Positions 35,916-47,128 of a DNA stretch of 64,000 nucleotides are shown in pieces (the first letter of the stretch is position 1; each line of letters begins with the position of its first letter). Position numbers and translations under genes: made by a program. Below the pieces are notes generated by a model. The model was given only the letters and a program-made list of their open reading frames with translations, had not been told where the DNA came from and did no database searches. This DNA is from Botrytis cinerea B05.10 (taxonomy: Eukaryota; Ascomycota; Leotiomycetes; Helotiales; Sclerotiniaceae): the NCBI RefSeq assembly GCF_000143535.2, contig NC_037324.1, positions 310,001-374,000 of the forward strand. The letters are read 5' to 3'.

Positions 35916-37050
35916 ATGGCGGAGAAATCTCTCGAACTTCTTGCTTCCTCGATAAAGCAGTTGGCATCCGAGGTGCAAGATGCTCATCATAGGGGCAGTG
36001 AGGATTCAGAGGCATTCGAAAAACTTATTGATGCATTGGATGATATGCGAGCAGATCTCGTAGGTCCTATGCAATGGCTTGGAACACTCTTCGCTCCTCC
36101 TGACTACGCAGCTCTTCAGACTGCCTTTCTCCACCATGTTTTTGAACACGTTCCAACTGATGGGAAAGATACTGCAAGCGCTTCGATTCATGTCAAAGAT
36201 TTATCTGAATTGGTTGAAATCCCTGTATATATCCTTCTTCGTATCATGCGTCTTCTTGCTACCAACAAGATATTTCTCGAAATAGACAAATGTGTTTTCT
36301 GCCATACAACTTTGTCAGCAGGTATGGTAGATGCAATGGTTTCTGCTCGTCTAGGGAGTTTTTTCAATGATATTTTCAAGGCATCTTCGAGTCTTTCAGA
36401 TGCTATTGATGCGGGAAAGAGAAGTGCTTGGGAAGTTAGATTTGGAATGCCTATGTACGAATATCTTGAGAAGATTCCCGAGTCTGACAGAGAGCTTATG
36501 GCTAAGTCAATGACTCTTTCTTCAACCAAGGAGATTGAAGATCTATCTATCATTTTTCTCCGGGAGAAATTCAACAAGATTGTGGATATTGGCGGTAGCG
36601 CCGGCCACTTTGCTGTTCATTTAGCAAAGGCATAAGCTTTCATTTCCTCTACCATTCGATCTGTGACTAAAAACAACATAGAAATTTTCGCATCTCCAAA
36701 CCGTTAGCCAAGATCTTCCCAAAGTAACGGTTGACCAAATCAAACGTATTGCCCCCCTTTCCCCTACCGAGAAATCTCTCTACGACCGCGTCGAGTTCGA
36801 ATCTCACGATTATTACACCTCTCAAACACGAACAGACGCGGATGCCTTCATTTTACGTCGCTGTCTCCATGATAATCCGGATGATGACTGTATTAACATG
36901 ATCAAAGCCATCTTGCCCGGTCTTGAACATAATCCCAAAGCAAGATGACTCATTAACGAGAAATTGATGCCGGTTTGGAATAGCAGTGATACGAGATATA
37001 AGACTAAGATGTTGAGGAGAGAAGATATTGCTATGATGATTAGTGTGGGT
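35916..37050 (+). pseudogene. SAM-dependent O-methyltransferase pseudogene
   Basis: Starts at a good ATG (35916). The first exon encodes a fungal O-methyltransferase N-terminus with a winged-helix-like dimerisation region and SAM motif I VDIGGSAGHFAVHLAK near its end (about residues 223-238). The next intron would begin GCATAAG instead of GTATAAG (36630) and end in ACATAG (36681). Exon 2 continues with DLPKV and ILRRCLHDN (motif region) and then meets an in-frame TGA (36946-36948). After it the same frame goes on with LINEKLMPVWN and stops again soon after GGKER near 37060. About 80-100 C-terminal residues of the family are missing or decayed. It probably methylated a small-molecule hydroxyl in the neighbouring pathway (inference). 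Confidence 0.82.
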
Positions 37051-37064
37051 GGGAAAGAGAGGTG

Positions 37065-38214
37065 ATAAGAAGAGCACTTCACACATTCAAAAGTCAGAAT
37101 TAAAAGTATATTCAAACTTACATTTGTAGGTAAAGATTGTAGCCAAATTTCAAAGAGCTGTTTGGTAATCCCATACATTCAATGAATTTCCAGGAATTTT
37201 ATCATCCTCTTTCTTTGGTTTCCGTCTCATATCTGCAGATTCGTCCTGGGAAAATCCCCGGTGATACTGCATTTTGTGTTTGTGGCATCTGTAGATCAGA
37301 GTTACCAATAAATAGGAAGGCCGGAAATGGCATTACCCAATATGTGTTTCGTACGTCCTCTTGACAACAATCCAAAACAAATGTACAAATTTGCAGAAAA
37401 AATATACAATTGTTGGAAGTACGTGTTGAGCTAGTATTAGCTTGTGGAGCTAGTCCTTAACCTGGGGATCATCTGGCCATCTAGCCTACATACAGGGGCA
37501 ACAGCCAAAAGCACTCATAATAATTTGCCGTTTGCTTTGTACACAACAATATTTTTGAAGAATCTAGGAGGGAGAAATTGCAGGCTTGTAAAGTGCTTTT
37601 GATGCTCGGAGTGGACTTTTATTCACACATCATGACCACCCCTCCCCTTGTTTCGCTTGCTTCTTATGCTGACACTTGGATATCTGAGATGATAAGGTAC
37701 GGCACAGACTTCCGGGGCCGAAGTTCTACATGATGAGGCCCCACCGAGAACTAGTGAATGTAAGTGTTTAGGTAGTATTGTGTGCGTCAATGAATACTGT
37801 CAGAAGATATTCAATTGAATGGAGGCTATTATTGAGAAGAAAGGAGGAAGGAAAAAAAAGAAGAAAAAAAAAAAGAAGAGAAATTCTTAACTTTTTACAA
37901 TTATTTTCAAAATCCGATTTCTGAAATGCTGAAAAATCCAAGCATCATCTAATCTATGATTTGACATTATTAGAAGTTAGAATATAATATCTCACGAAGG
38001 TAAAGTTCCATATGCCTCTTCAAAGTTGTCGGTTCTTGATATTTCTTCTAAATTAAGCTAACGAGGTTTACATACCGACTGTTGGTTCTTACTTAGATAT
38101 TTAGACTATTGATTTAGTTTTCATTTATCTATAAAACCACCTGTAATCTCTGTTTATATCTCTTATCTTTTATTCTTTTAAGATCACTGTACTACCAAAC
38201 ATCACACTATCATC
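37065..38214. other. Intergenic region upstream of the NRPS-like gene
   Basis: Contains the remaining decayed 3' end of the methyltransferase, then unremarkable AT-rich DNA with an A/G run at about 37845-37880. TATAAAA at 38130-38136 lies about 80 bp before the NRPS-like ATG and may be its TATA box. No other gene is seen. Confidence 0.45.
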
Positions 38215-41200
38215 ATGACTTCACACGCGATCAATGGAGCTGGAGCCCCTGTGCCTCAAGCGAAGACTCTTCTTGTACACATTGTTGACCATATGGCCAA
38301 AACAAAGCCACAAGCTCTATACGCCGAGTTCCCCACTTCGCCAGTGACCTATGATGAAGGTTTTCGCAGAGTTACCTATAAGGATTTCGCAAATGCTATT
38401 AATGGAGTTGCATGGTGCTTGCATGGCAATCTTGGGGCGGGGAAGGAGCTTGAAACTCTAGCCTATATTGGCCCCAATAATCTTATTTACCCTTCGCTAA
38501 TCTTGGGAGCTGCTAAAGCTGGCTACAAGGTGAGAAGATTTACAGATAAATCTTGATCTCTGGCTGAAAACTTACCTATAGGTGCTTCTTCTATCGCCAC
38601 GAAATAGTGTTGCTGCTCAACTTGATCTCATAAAGGCTACGAGATGTAGAACATTCATTACTTCTGGTCGACCATTGCCATCCGTGGCAGCGATTTTAGC
38701 TGCTGCCGGCTCTGCACTGCAAACATTAGAGATCCCAACGGTTGAAGATCTGTTGGCCACTCCCTCACAACACTATCCATATGACAAGACTTTCGATGAA
38801 GTATGCGATGAGCCGTTGGTCGTCATGCACACTTCTGGGTCAACTGGCTTTCCTAAACCCATCAGTTGGACGCATGGTTTTTGCGCAGCTTATGCAACGT
38901 CATTGTCATTAAGCCCTCCAGCAGGGTTCGAAAGTGTAGATAAAATGTACGAAGGAAATCGTATATTTGTTATGTTTCCTCCTTTTCATGTATGTACTTT
39001 TCCTTCTCACGACGAATCAAGTATAATGCCCACTAATACGCGAATTTAGGCCGCCTGCATCTTGCATGTGCTCGTTAATGGAATAACGTTCCAAAGTTCC
39101 GTGATCCTCCCATTGCAGGCTGCAATACCTTCAGCGCAGTCTCTGTCTGGAGCATTGAAAAATAACAAAATTGATGTTGCTTTTGTCGTGCCATCAATCT
39201 TGGAGGAAATTAGTAAGTCACCAGAGCTCTTAGGTTACATTTCTTCCAAGCTTGAGACTGTAGTGTACTCTGGAGGAGATCTACCTCTTGGTTGTGGCAA
39301 CATAGTGGCATCTCGTGTGAAAGTCATCAATTTTTACGGAAGTACTGAAGGCGCAAGTCTTCCTTTGGTTTCTTTAACCGAAGATATGGCACGGGAAGAC
39401 TGGAAATATCTTCATATACATCCCAACGCGGGTGTAGAATTTCGGCCCTATAACGACACAGTATACGAATTATTCATTGTCCGCGAGAAGAACTTTGAGA
39501 ATCATCAGCCAATTTTCAAGACATTTCCTGATCTCCAAGAATACCAGACTCGCGATTTGTTTGTTCCTCACTCCTCGAAACCGAATCGCTGGAGTCACTA
39601 TGGAAGATCTGATGATATCATCGTCCTGGTAAATGGAGAGAAAACATACCCTGTTCCTACCGAGCAACACATTCTGTCTAGTCACCATGAGATAAGCGGG
39701 GTGATAGTAGCCGGTTCTCAACGTTTTCAAACCTCGCTATTATTAGAAGTCACGAGTAAAGAGGAATTAACGCCCTCTCGTAAACTTACCATAGTGGAGG
39801 CTATATGGCCTTCGATCGAAAAGGCAAATACAACATGCCCAACGCATGCGCGAATAGCTAGATCTCATATCTTTTTCGTTCCTTCGGATCGTCCTATGAT
39901 TAGAACACCCAAAGGGACCATTATGAGAGCAGCTAGCTTGGCGCAATACAACAAAGAGCTTGATGTACTCTATGAAACAGCTGATCAGACTTCCATCGAG
40001 TTCAGTACAGCTTCGATCCCACAACTGGATCTTCATGACTTCGGGAGTTTGATTTCATATCTGAAACGTACTATCTCGACGTTTACAAGCGTGACCTTTG
40101 ACGACGAAGACAATTTTTTCATAAATGGTATGGATTCCTTGCAAGCTTTGCTGTTCGCACGAAACTTGAAGCGGGCTTTCAATCTTCCACAATTGGCCGT
40201 CAATGATATCTATTCAAATCCATCACTCATCTTGCTCGCCCGAGCTTTACAACATGCCTCGAGACAAGAACAGGATATGAGCCCGTCATTACTCGCTGAG
40301 ACACGTGTGAAAAGGATTGAGCATTTAATTGCGGAATATTACAGCTTGATTGATCGAATTCCCAGCTCAGAACACAGTCCTGTTTCATTGTCTGGAACAA
40401 AAAGTGGAAGTATTCTTCTTACAGGCTCGACAGGTGGGCTAGGTTCTTATATCTTGCAAAGACTCTTGACTACCGCTACCACTGCGCATGTTTATTGCCT
40501 TAATCGATCCACTGACAGCAAATCATTGCAGATTGAAAGGAACAGGAGTCGAGACTTGCTTACAGAGTTTCCCAAAGACCGTGTTACATTTCTTTCTGCT
40601 GATCTTTCAAAGTCCAAGCTAGGGCTTGGGGATGAAGTCTACAATTATCTCCTGCAAAACGTTACGCAAATTATTCACAACGCTTGGCCAGTCAATTTTC
40701 ATATCAATTTATCATCATATCATCCACATCTTCTGGGAGTTGTCAACTTGGCCAAATTTGCGAGTGAAGCTTCGAGGTCACCATCATTTTTGTACATTTC
40801 CTCAGTCAGTGCAGTATCCAATTTTACCTCTGTCAGCGATTCAGTCAACAGGATCCCAGAAACAATTATAAACGAGGCTTTGGCATCCGAGTCAATGGGT
40901 TATGGTGAGAGCAAATACATATCAGAAAGAATCTTGGACTACGCCAGCAAAAAAATTCAAGTCAAAGTAAACATTGCACGTGTTGGTCAGATAGCTGGTC
41001 CCATCCAAGGACCATCTGTATGGGGCCGGGATGAATGGTTTCCAAGCTTGATGATATCCTCTTCTTTTGTCGGTGCGGTGCCGAATTCCTTGGGATTGGA
41101 TTTGGACAGGATTGATTGGATACCTGTCGATGCTCTATCCGAGATACTTCTCGAGCTTTGTCAATTTCCACAGCATGGTAAAGAGATTGACGGCGCAAAA

Positions 41201-41626
41201 GTGTTTAATTTAGTCAATCCACGCCAGGAAAAGTGGGGAAACTTTCTGGCAACAGTCATCGAAGTGCTCTCTTCATGCAACTCTGCTGGAAAGAGAATCG
41301 AGAAAATAAGTCTCAAGAGCTGGATTCAAAAGGTTGAAGATACAGTGGATCACCAGTCTCATCACAGAACGGTAGAGAGCAACGAAAAGGAAACATGTTT
41401 CAATCGCCTGGTAGAATTGAACCCGGCAATCAAATTAATTCATTTTTACAGAGCGGAAGAAAAAAGTAAGAAGGGTAAAGAGTGGGAGACTGAAAGGGCG
41501 CAGATGCAGAGCAAGAGGCTTCAGAACTTGGGGAAAGTAGAGAACATTTGGTTAGAAAAATGGATCAAGGCGTGGATGAACAACAATTTTACGAATTCGA
41601 ACAAGAGTTCAGGTGCTGGAGAGTAA
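38215..41626 (+). CDS. NRPS-like adenylate-forming reductase (A-T-R)
   Basis: Exons 38215-38529, 38582-38989 and 39050-41626 give 1099 aa. An adenylation domain carries HTSGSTGFPK (188-197, core A3), NFYGSTEG and YGRSDDIIVLVNGEK. A carrier (T) domain carries FINGMDSLQ, with the phosphopantetheine Ser at 604. A C-terminal thioester-reductase domain carries the NAD(P)H motif TGSTGGLG (699-706) and YGESK (Tyr859/Lys863). There is no condensation domain. Such proteins activate a carboxylic acid as AMP ester, load it on the carrier and reduce it to an aldehyde or alcohol (established for the architecture). The substrate is unknown. All core motifs look intact, in contrast to the pseudogenes around it. 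It sits centrally in a probable metabolite locus. Confidence 0.93.
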
Positions 41627-41693
41627 TTCGTAAGATTTTCTATTGGTATCAACTTGCTTTATAAGTGTCAGGGCACTTTAGTCTTTTGTAGTT

Positions 41694-41770
41694 GTAATAG
41701 TTCTTGATAATTTCCATCTTTGATAAGCCATGTACTTATATAGGAAAGCGCTAGCGCCTCGCTAGCTAAC
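41694..41770 (+). repeat. Dispersed ~76-bp direct repeat, copy B
   Basis: Same orientation as 31809-31883. It contains an extended GCTAGC pair (GCGCTAGCGCC and CGCTAGCTAAC). It begins about 65 bp after the NRPS-like stop codon. Confidence 0.55.
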
Positions 41771-41814
41771 CCTTTGTATAACCACATGATCGATATCTCG
41801 ATATTTTCATATAT

Positions 41815-42151
41815 GGCAGCGGTATTTGTATTGAAGAAAATCCCTGCGTCCGCGAAAATGAAATACAGCTATTTCGACATAGCCAGCTCGGATTAGTTGG
41901 AAGGCAGTTGCGAAATTATGTGCCGTACTAGAATAACGATGTCGGATCAATTCGTCGAGCCCACAACCTCTATTCAGACTCTAATTTTCCCCGCCTCTCC
42001 TTTCAGGTGGTTTAGCTACTCAAGACTGCAGATCACATCCGGTTAGCACATTTAGCAAAAGACGATTCGATTGTGGATCAAGTCGAAACGAAATACGGGT
42101 TCGCAACGACTACTATGTTAGAGAGGATTGGAGATAGGTTTCTACTTTGTA
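41815..42151 (+). pseudogene. Unrecognised coding remnant in the metabolite locus
   Basis: Two protein-like stretches in different frames: KKIPASAKMKYSYFDIA near 41830-41885, interrupted by TAG, and ADHIRLAHLAKDDSIVDQVE near 42030-42095, continuing to LERIGDRFLL just before a GTAAGT donor-like site. They look like pieces of one gene on the plus strand with a lost start and broken frames. I cannot name the family. Confidence 0.4.
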
Positions 42152-42494
42152 AGTGTGATTATGCGAGGATTTACTAGTCCAGTTGAAAAATCAAATGAGG
42201 CTGGGAGACACGGGTGCACTTCAAGTGAAGAGGTGACGGTTAGGAAACTCTAGTGGTATGGATTAATCTGAATGTTGGAAATTGTGTACATTTCATTCAT
42301 TGGTCGATATTAGACTGTATTTTTAAAAATTGTTTTGCCGTAATTCGTAAAAATTATTGAAGTCGTGCATGCATATTCTCATTTTAGGAAATTAAATCTT
42401 ACGTCTTACATATATGCAAGAACTGCAGCTGCTTTAAGAGATAAATCCACTGCCTACTCTAGGTATCCATCTAGTCGCAACCCCAGACCCTTAT

Positions 42495-42590
42495 TATATA
42501 AGCAGGGGAGTTAACCCTCCGTGCTGATTTCCTCTAACTCTATCATTTCTTAACTAGAACATGCGATTTACTCTTCCACATGAGGAATAA
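42495..42590 (+). promoter_or_regulatory. TATA-like box and overlapping upstream ORF
   Basis: TATATAAG lies at 42495-42502. Downstream, ATG CGA TTT ACT CTT CCA CAT GAG GAA TAA (42561-42590) is a nine-codon frame whose stop shares its last A with the hydrolase ATG (TAATG). If transcribed, the main frame would depend on leaky scanning or reinitiation. The sequence is certain; the regulation is inference. Confidence 0.45.
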
Positions 42591-44082
42591 TGTCGTCGTC
42601 CTATTTTAATGTTTTCGAGCACACCATTCCATGCCAGCATCTTCGGGAATACCCTCGAAGTACCAGAACACGCCAGGAAGATGTACTACAGCTAGCGATC
42701 AAACAATATGAGCCAATCCATAGAAATGATTTGCAAGATAATGCCGTTACCATCATTGCAACTCACGCTAACGGATTCGTAAAAGTAGGTTCTGGTTTGG
42801 TTCATCTCGAAACCTCTCCACATATTGGCATCTCTTGCTTGTCACTATTCATACCACAGAGAAACTGATTGTTTGAACCATCTTACTTAGGAAGCTTACG
42901 AGCCATTGTGGGATGAGCTGCTTCAGCTATCGGAGAATCTCGGTTTTCAAATCAGAAACATATGGATTGCCGACGTATCCAATCAGGGGGCCAGCGGTGT
43001 AATGAATGAAAACTTGCAAGGCGATGATAGTACGCTTAAACTTCCTCTTTCTATCACTCAAAATTGCATCTAATAAACAAAAATTACTCTAGATTCATAT
43101 TTCGATCACTCAAGAGATCTTTTACAGATGGTTAATACGTTCAGAGAGCACATGATCCGACCTATAATAGGTATTGGGCACAGCTTTGGCGCTACCCAAC
43201 TGTGAGTCGTTTGATTAAAACATTCAACTTTGAGCCATCTGATGAAGACACAGAGTTGGACTCTCAGTCATGCATCCACGTCTCTTCACAAGCCTCGTAC
43301 TATTGGAGCCAATAGTACAATCTTCACCCCCGCCTGGGCCGAACGTTGCGCGCTCTTCTAGCTATCGACTCGATTTATGGCCATCTCTTTCTGCTGCCTC
43401 TGACGCATTCAGACAGAACAAATTCTTCGCTGGGTTAGATCCTAGAGTGATAGACAACATCCTCAAACATGGTATTCGGAAAATACCCACATCCCTGTAC
43501 CCTCTTTCTGAAACTGCCAAAGAAGGTGCTTATACCCTCACAACAACGAAGCATCAAGAAGTGTGGTCGTTTCTACGTCCAAACTTTGAAGGTCGCGATG
43601 CCCAGGCTAGTCAAAATAGACTCGACCATCTACTATTCCCTGACATCAGTATGGCACAAAGAGGGCTTCTCTTCTACCGCCCCGAAATTAGTATCGCTCA
43701 AGAGTATCTAGTCTACTTGAGACCAAGTGTTCTCTACATTTATGGTGCTAAGAGCTACTTATCAGCTCCCGATCGACAGAATGAAGAGATGGAACGGACC
43801 GGAAGCGGCTTAGGTGGTAGTGGGGGTGTCAAGATGGGCCAGGTTGAGAAGCATGTTTTTGAGAATCTAGGTCATATGGCTCCATTGGAAGATATCAGAG
43901 GTTGTACAAAGGTGATCGGAGAGTGGATGGAGAAGAAGCTTACTCAATTTAAAGCTGATGAGGAAGCTTTGAACAAATATGATCCACAGAAGTCAACAAA
44001 TGATATGTTGATTATGTCGCAGAAATGGTTGGATTTGGTGAAGTTGCCAATGCCTCTGAAACTCAGAAAAGCCAATCTTTGA
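42590..44082 (+). CDS. Alpha/beta hydrolase, AKT2/Lpx1-type toxin-biosynthesis family
   Basis: Exons 42590-42784, 42891-43029, 43093-43201 and 43254-44082 give 423 aa. Features are the N-terminal HTIPCQHLREYPR signature of this fungal family, ATHANGFVKEAYEPLW (oxyanion-hole strand region), IWIADVSNQG, the nucleophile elbow GIGHSFGA with Ser142, MHPRLFTSLVLLEP, and a late His in ENLGHMAPLE. Members include peroxisomal Lpx1-like hydrolases and tailoring enzymes of host-selective toxin clusters (established by name for the family; the substrate here is unknown). The C-terminus ANL could be a weak, non-canonical PTS1. No lesion was seen. It lies downstream of the NRPS-like gene on the same strand, which supports a metabolite-pathway role. 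Confidence 0.85.
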
Positions 44083-44233
44083 GCAGTATATATGTTCTAA
44101 GAAGTCTAGTTGCATAGAAAATTTGGGATTAGTAAATCCAGTCTAAATTATATTCACCATATTACCCCACTGTTCTTTTTCGTTGTTTGATGCTCAATCA
44201 TGAATTTCATCGGTTACGTTACCATAAATGACC

Positions 44234-44965
44234 TTAATTCAAAAATTCATTCTGATTTTTATCTAAGACTTTAGCTACCTTTTCAGCTCGGATAACCCCC
44301 ACAGAAAGTAGTACATAGCTTCCACAGAATGCTTCCAAAGCTGTTCAATTCTTCCCATGACCGCTCTTCAGTATTGCCCCAGCAATAGGATTGCCAATAA
44401 GCAGACCAAAATCAATAGGTACAGACAACATCCCAAGACGGAGACCAATCACTCCTGGATATGATGAGAGAGTTGCAACCATTGCAACCAAGGCGAACCC
44501 TAGAATTAGTGTATCAATACCACAAGCAATGCAAATATTTAGCGGGCCGATTCTACCCGCGATATAATTAAGGCCCTAGTTTAATTTTCAATCAGTTAAC
44601 ATCTATTCATTTTCTTCTGTCGGACGATGAAATAAATGACAAATGTAAAGCGAGGAACTGGAGACGGGGATATTGTATACGTAAAATTCTCCCAAAGAAT
44701 GACCCCACGTTGAAGATTGCTAACAGGTAGAACCCCAGGTCTTCACTGATGATATTTTGCTGAATAACGTACATTTGGACATGAAAGAACGGAATGTAAG
44801 GTCCCATGAATGTGAAGAAGAGCCCAGCGACAAACAGAAGATATGGAAGCTCTCTTCAGGAAGCGAGATCAACTAATTTCCATTGAGGAGATGTCTTTCT
44901 ACGAACCAAATGTAATGTCAATTTCCCAGCAATAAAAAGAAAGACAGAAAGAGCTTGCACACTTT
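44234..44965 (-). pseudogene. MFS monocarboxylate-transporter-type pseudogene
   Basis: Minus-strand segments resemble the C-terminal half of fungal MCT-like MFS transporters: PYIPFFHVQMYVIQQ, then IISEDLGFYLLAIFN, then VGSFFGRIL, and after a gap GRIGPLNICIACG and SYPGVIGLRLG. The N-terminal six helices are missing. A TGA precedes RELPYLLF, another follows SGHGKN, and the link between 44640 and 44570 is out of frame. The last frame ends in TAA at 44234-44236. This would have been the exporter or uptake protein of the locus (inference). Confidence 0.78.
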
Positions 44966-44999
44966 AGCCATGCCGTCAATCCCCCTGGGGGATTCCCCC

Positions 45000-46317
45000 A
45001 TTTGGAACTGCTATTTCCGTTCAATTTCTCTCTCCGCTGACATGCTTTGGTTCGCATAAAAAATCGGTAGTGTCTCTGCTGATTTCAATGTCTCATCTTT
45101 GTTCTCCATTGTGACTTGCAAAAACCGTGTACAACAATGACACAGGTAGATGATATAGGGCTCAGGAAGGGGAGAGGATTCGATAAAAAACGAGGGGGGG
45201 AACCAAGACCCTGACGAGCGAGCGTGTTTCCGTTGTAGAGCCCCACCTTAGTAGGGGGGAGGGGGGGGGAGTACGCGAGATAACAATTGAAACCCCCATT
45301 TTTAAAGCTTGAAGCGGCGGCGAATCCGGGGAGATCTAAACACCTCGCATCCGCTTTACCGACTAGACCCACAGGACATGGATAGGGCACGTTAGCATGT
45401 ATCCGTTTTAGCGAGCCATACCAATTGTAAGTTCTGCGCCGCAAAAGTGTTACGATTCTTTTGTGAGATCAGAATAATCTCGGAGGCTGTTTAATCTTCA
45501 TTACAAACTATTTCTAAGCAGATCTACTCGAGGAAGGTAAAACACAAGCCCAATTCTTGTTCAGCATCCCCCCTTTGCAAATCAATATCACCAACATACT
45601 ATCAAGTCAGATTGAAACCGAGTCATGTTCTAGAGTCAATACTCATAGATGTATTATAGTAGAGATCATTCACCCCCCACAAAGCTTCTACAAAAGAATT
45701 TAGCACTGCCTCTCATGAGAAAATACAAAAGAGTTTTGGCTCAATAAAAAAAAAGCGCATTTATGAATCAAGCTCGCGGAGATGAGAGTCCAGAATCTGA
45801 ATCTTATTAAACAGCGAGAAAATTGGGAGAGCCTCAAAAACTTTAAGAAAATCTGAAATCCTCACAATTTTCTACTTATTACAACGACTTGAACCTAATC
45901 AGAAGAAATCGAAGATCATTGCATCGCTGAACCGAGTATCTTTTTTTTCTAATCCTAGGGATGGGAATTCCAAGTACGAATAAAGAAACCCCCAACTTCG
46001 AGGAATATCGTTCCCGAATTTTCCGATAACAAGTTATTTACATTTAGATTACCGGAACACAATTCAAAACCCATTCATAAAACTTGATTACTATCGAGTT
46101 CCGAAGCATCGGCATCATTTTCTGCGTATTCGGATCATTATTATTATGATATTAGCAAAAATTCCGACGCGTTACCCTCCCTTGCTCCATCAAATTCCAC
46201 ACGCATCACTCCAGGAATGCAATATTACCGCCCGATAATATAAGCCCATGATAATTGTCTCTTCGGGCATCCATGGCAAAAGGTAAATTTATTGCACATC
46301 AAGAAATCTCTGCAATC
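45000..46317. other. Intergenic region with a possible tRNA-like/SINE relic
   Basis: The edge of the accessory region. It includes G-runs near 45245-45270 and, on the minus strand at about 45310-45380, GGGTCTAGTCGGTAAAGCG, which resembles a pol III A box (D-arm). A B-box-like GATTCGCC lies about 45 nt further on. No tRNA fold could be drawn. No gene is recognised. Confidence 0.35.
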
Positions 46318-47128
46318 ATGACTACTACAGCATCTTCAGAAATTGGCGGTATAACCGATGGAGGAGGACTTTTCCCTACATTTGTTCCAAGTGATATTGC
46401 GGGTCAGACTGTGTTCGGTTGTCCTATTGTATGTTGATGCTCCTTCTTTCGTTGGTCATGTACTCAGTCCTTCCGGAAAATGTCTAGTTACTAACAGTAT
46501 TGCGGTAATAAAGTCATCTTTCATGTCCCTCGACTCCAAATGTCCCATCACTGGCAGTGGACTCCCTGCATGTGCAACACAAACTGCTAGTTTCGACGAG
46601 CCTTGCTGTGGTTCTCTTAGCGCCTTCGCGACTAGTGTTGGAGATTGTTATAGCAGCAATGCACCGGATTGTTTGAATTTGGAAGGTGAATGATTTCCAT
46701 GCGCTTTTTTATACCACCCCTCGAACCAATTCGCAGGAATCAGATACATTAGAAATACAAGCGAACGATGTGACTACTAAGCCACAACCAACTAACAAAC
46801 AATAGAACTCACTCGCAGTCTAACAGCCTTCAGCGCAACAGCAACAGATCAACAGATCACCAACCCCTGCGCAATATTTGCTTCTACAACCAGTAGTAGT
46901 AACCCTACCGAGACGGGAGAACAAACAGCCGAAACTAGTGGATCCGGAGACTCTGGGCAATCCAACAACTCAGAAGGTTCTACTCCCACAGAGTCTGCAA
47001 CTCAAAGCGCCAATACCGCAGAGAGTACATCTTCCAACTCTGGGGGTGTGAAGGAGAGGGGAAACATGGGGTTGAAAACGATTGCTACTTTGGCATTAGT
47101 GGGAAGTTTGGGAGTTTTGTGGTTGTGA
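46318..47128 (+). CDS. Ser/Thr-rich, Cys-containing surface-like protein
   Basis: Exons 46318-46428, 46514-46685 and 46806-47128 give 201 aa; an in-frame ATG at 46273 is an alternative start. The first two-thirds contain about ten Cys in a compact region (SKCPITGSGLPACATQ, DEPCCGSLSAFA, GDCYSSNAPDCLNLE). A long Ser/Thr/Glu/Gly/Asn-rich stretch follows, then a basic residue group and a C-terminal hydrophobic segment (IATLALVGSLGVLWL). That end resembles a GPI-anchor signal or a tail anchor. No N-terminal signal peptide is visible, which is odd for a surface protein and suggests an unseen upstream exon or a different topology. Not assigned to a known family. Confidence 0.6.

Larger units (their letters stand above)
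41627..42589. other. Gap with a coding remnant and the hydrolase promoter
   Basis: Includes direct-repeat copy B, an unrecognised coding remnant (called separately) and, near the end, TATATAAG at 42495-42502 about 90 bp before the hydrolase start. Confidence 0.45.

Noticed and set aside
45085..45444. 119-codon minus-strand frame
   Set aside because: Overlaps the tRNA-like stretch and G-runs; composition does not resemble a protein family and no introns or partners were seen.
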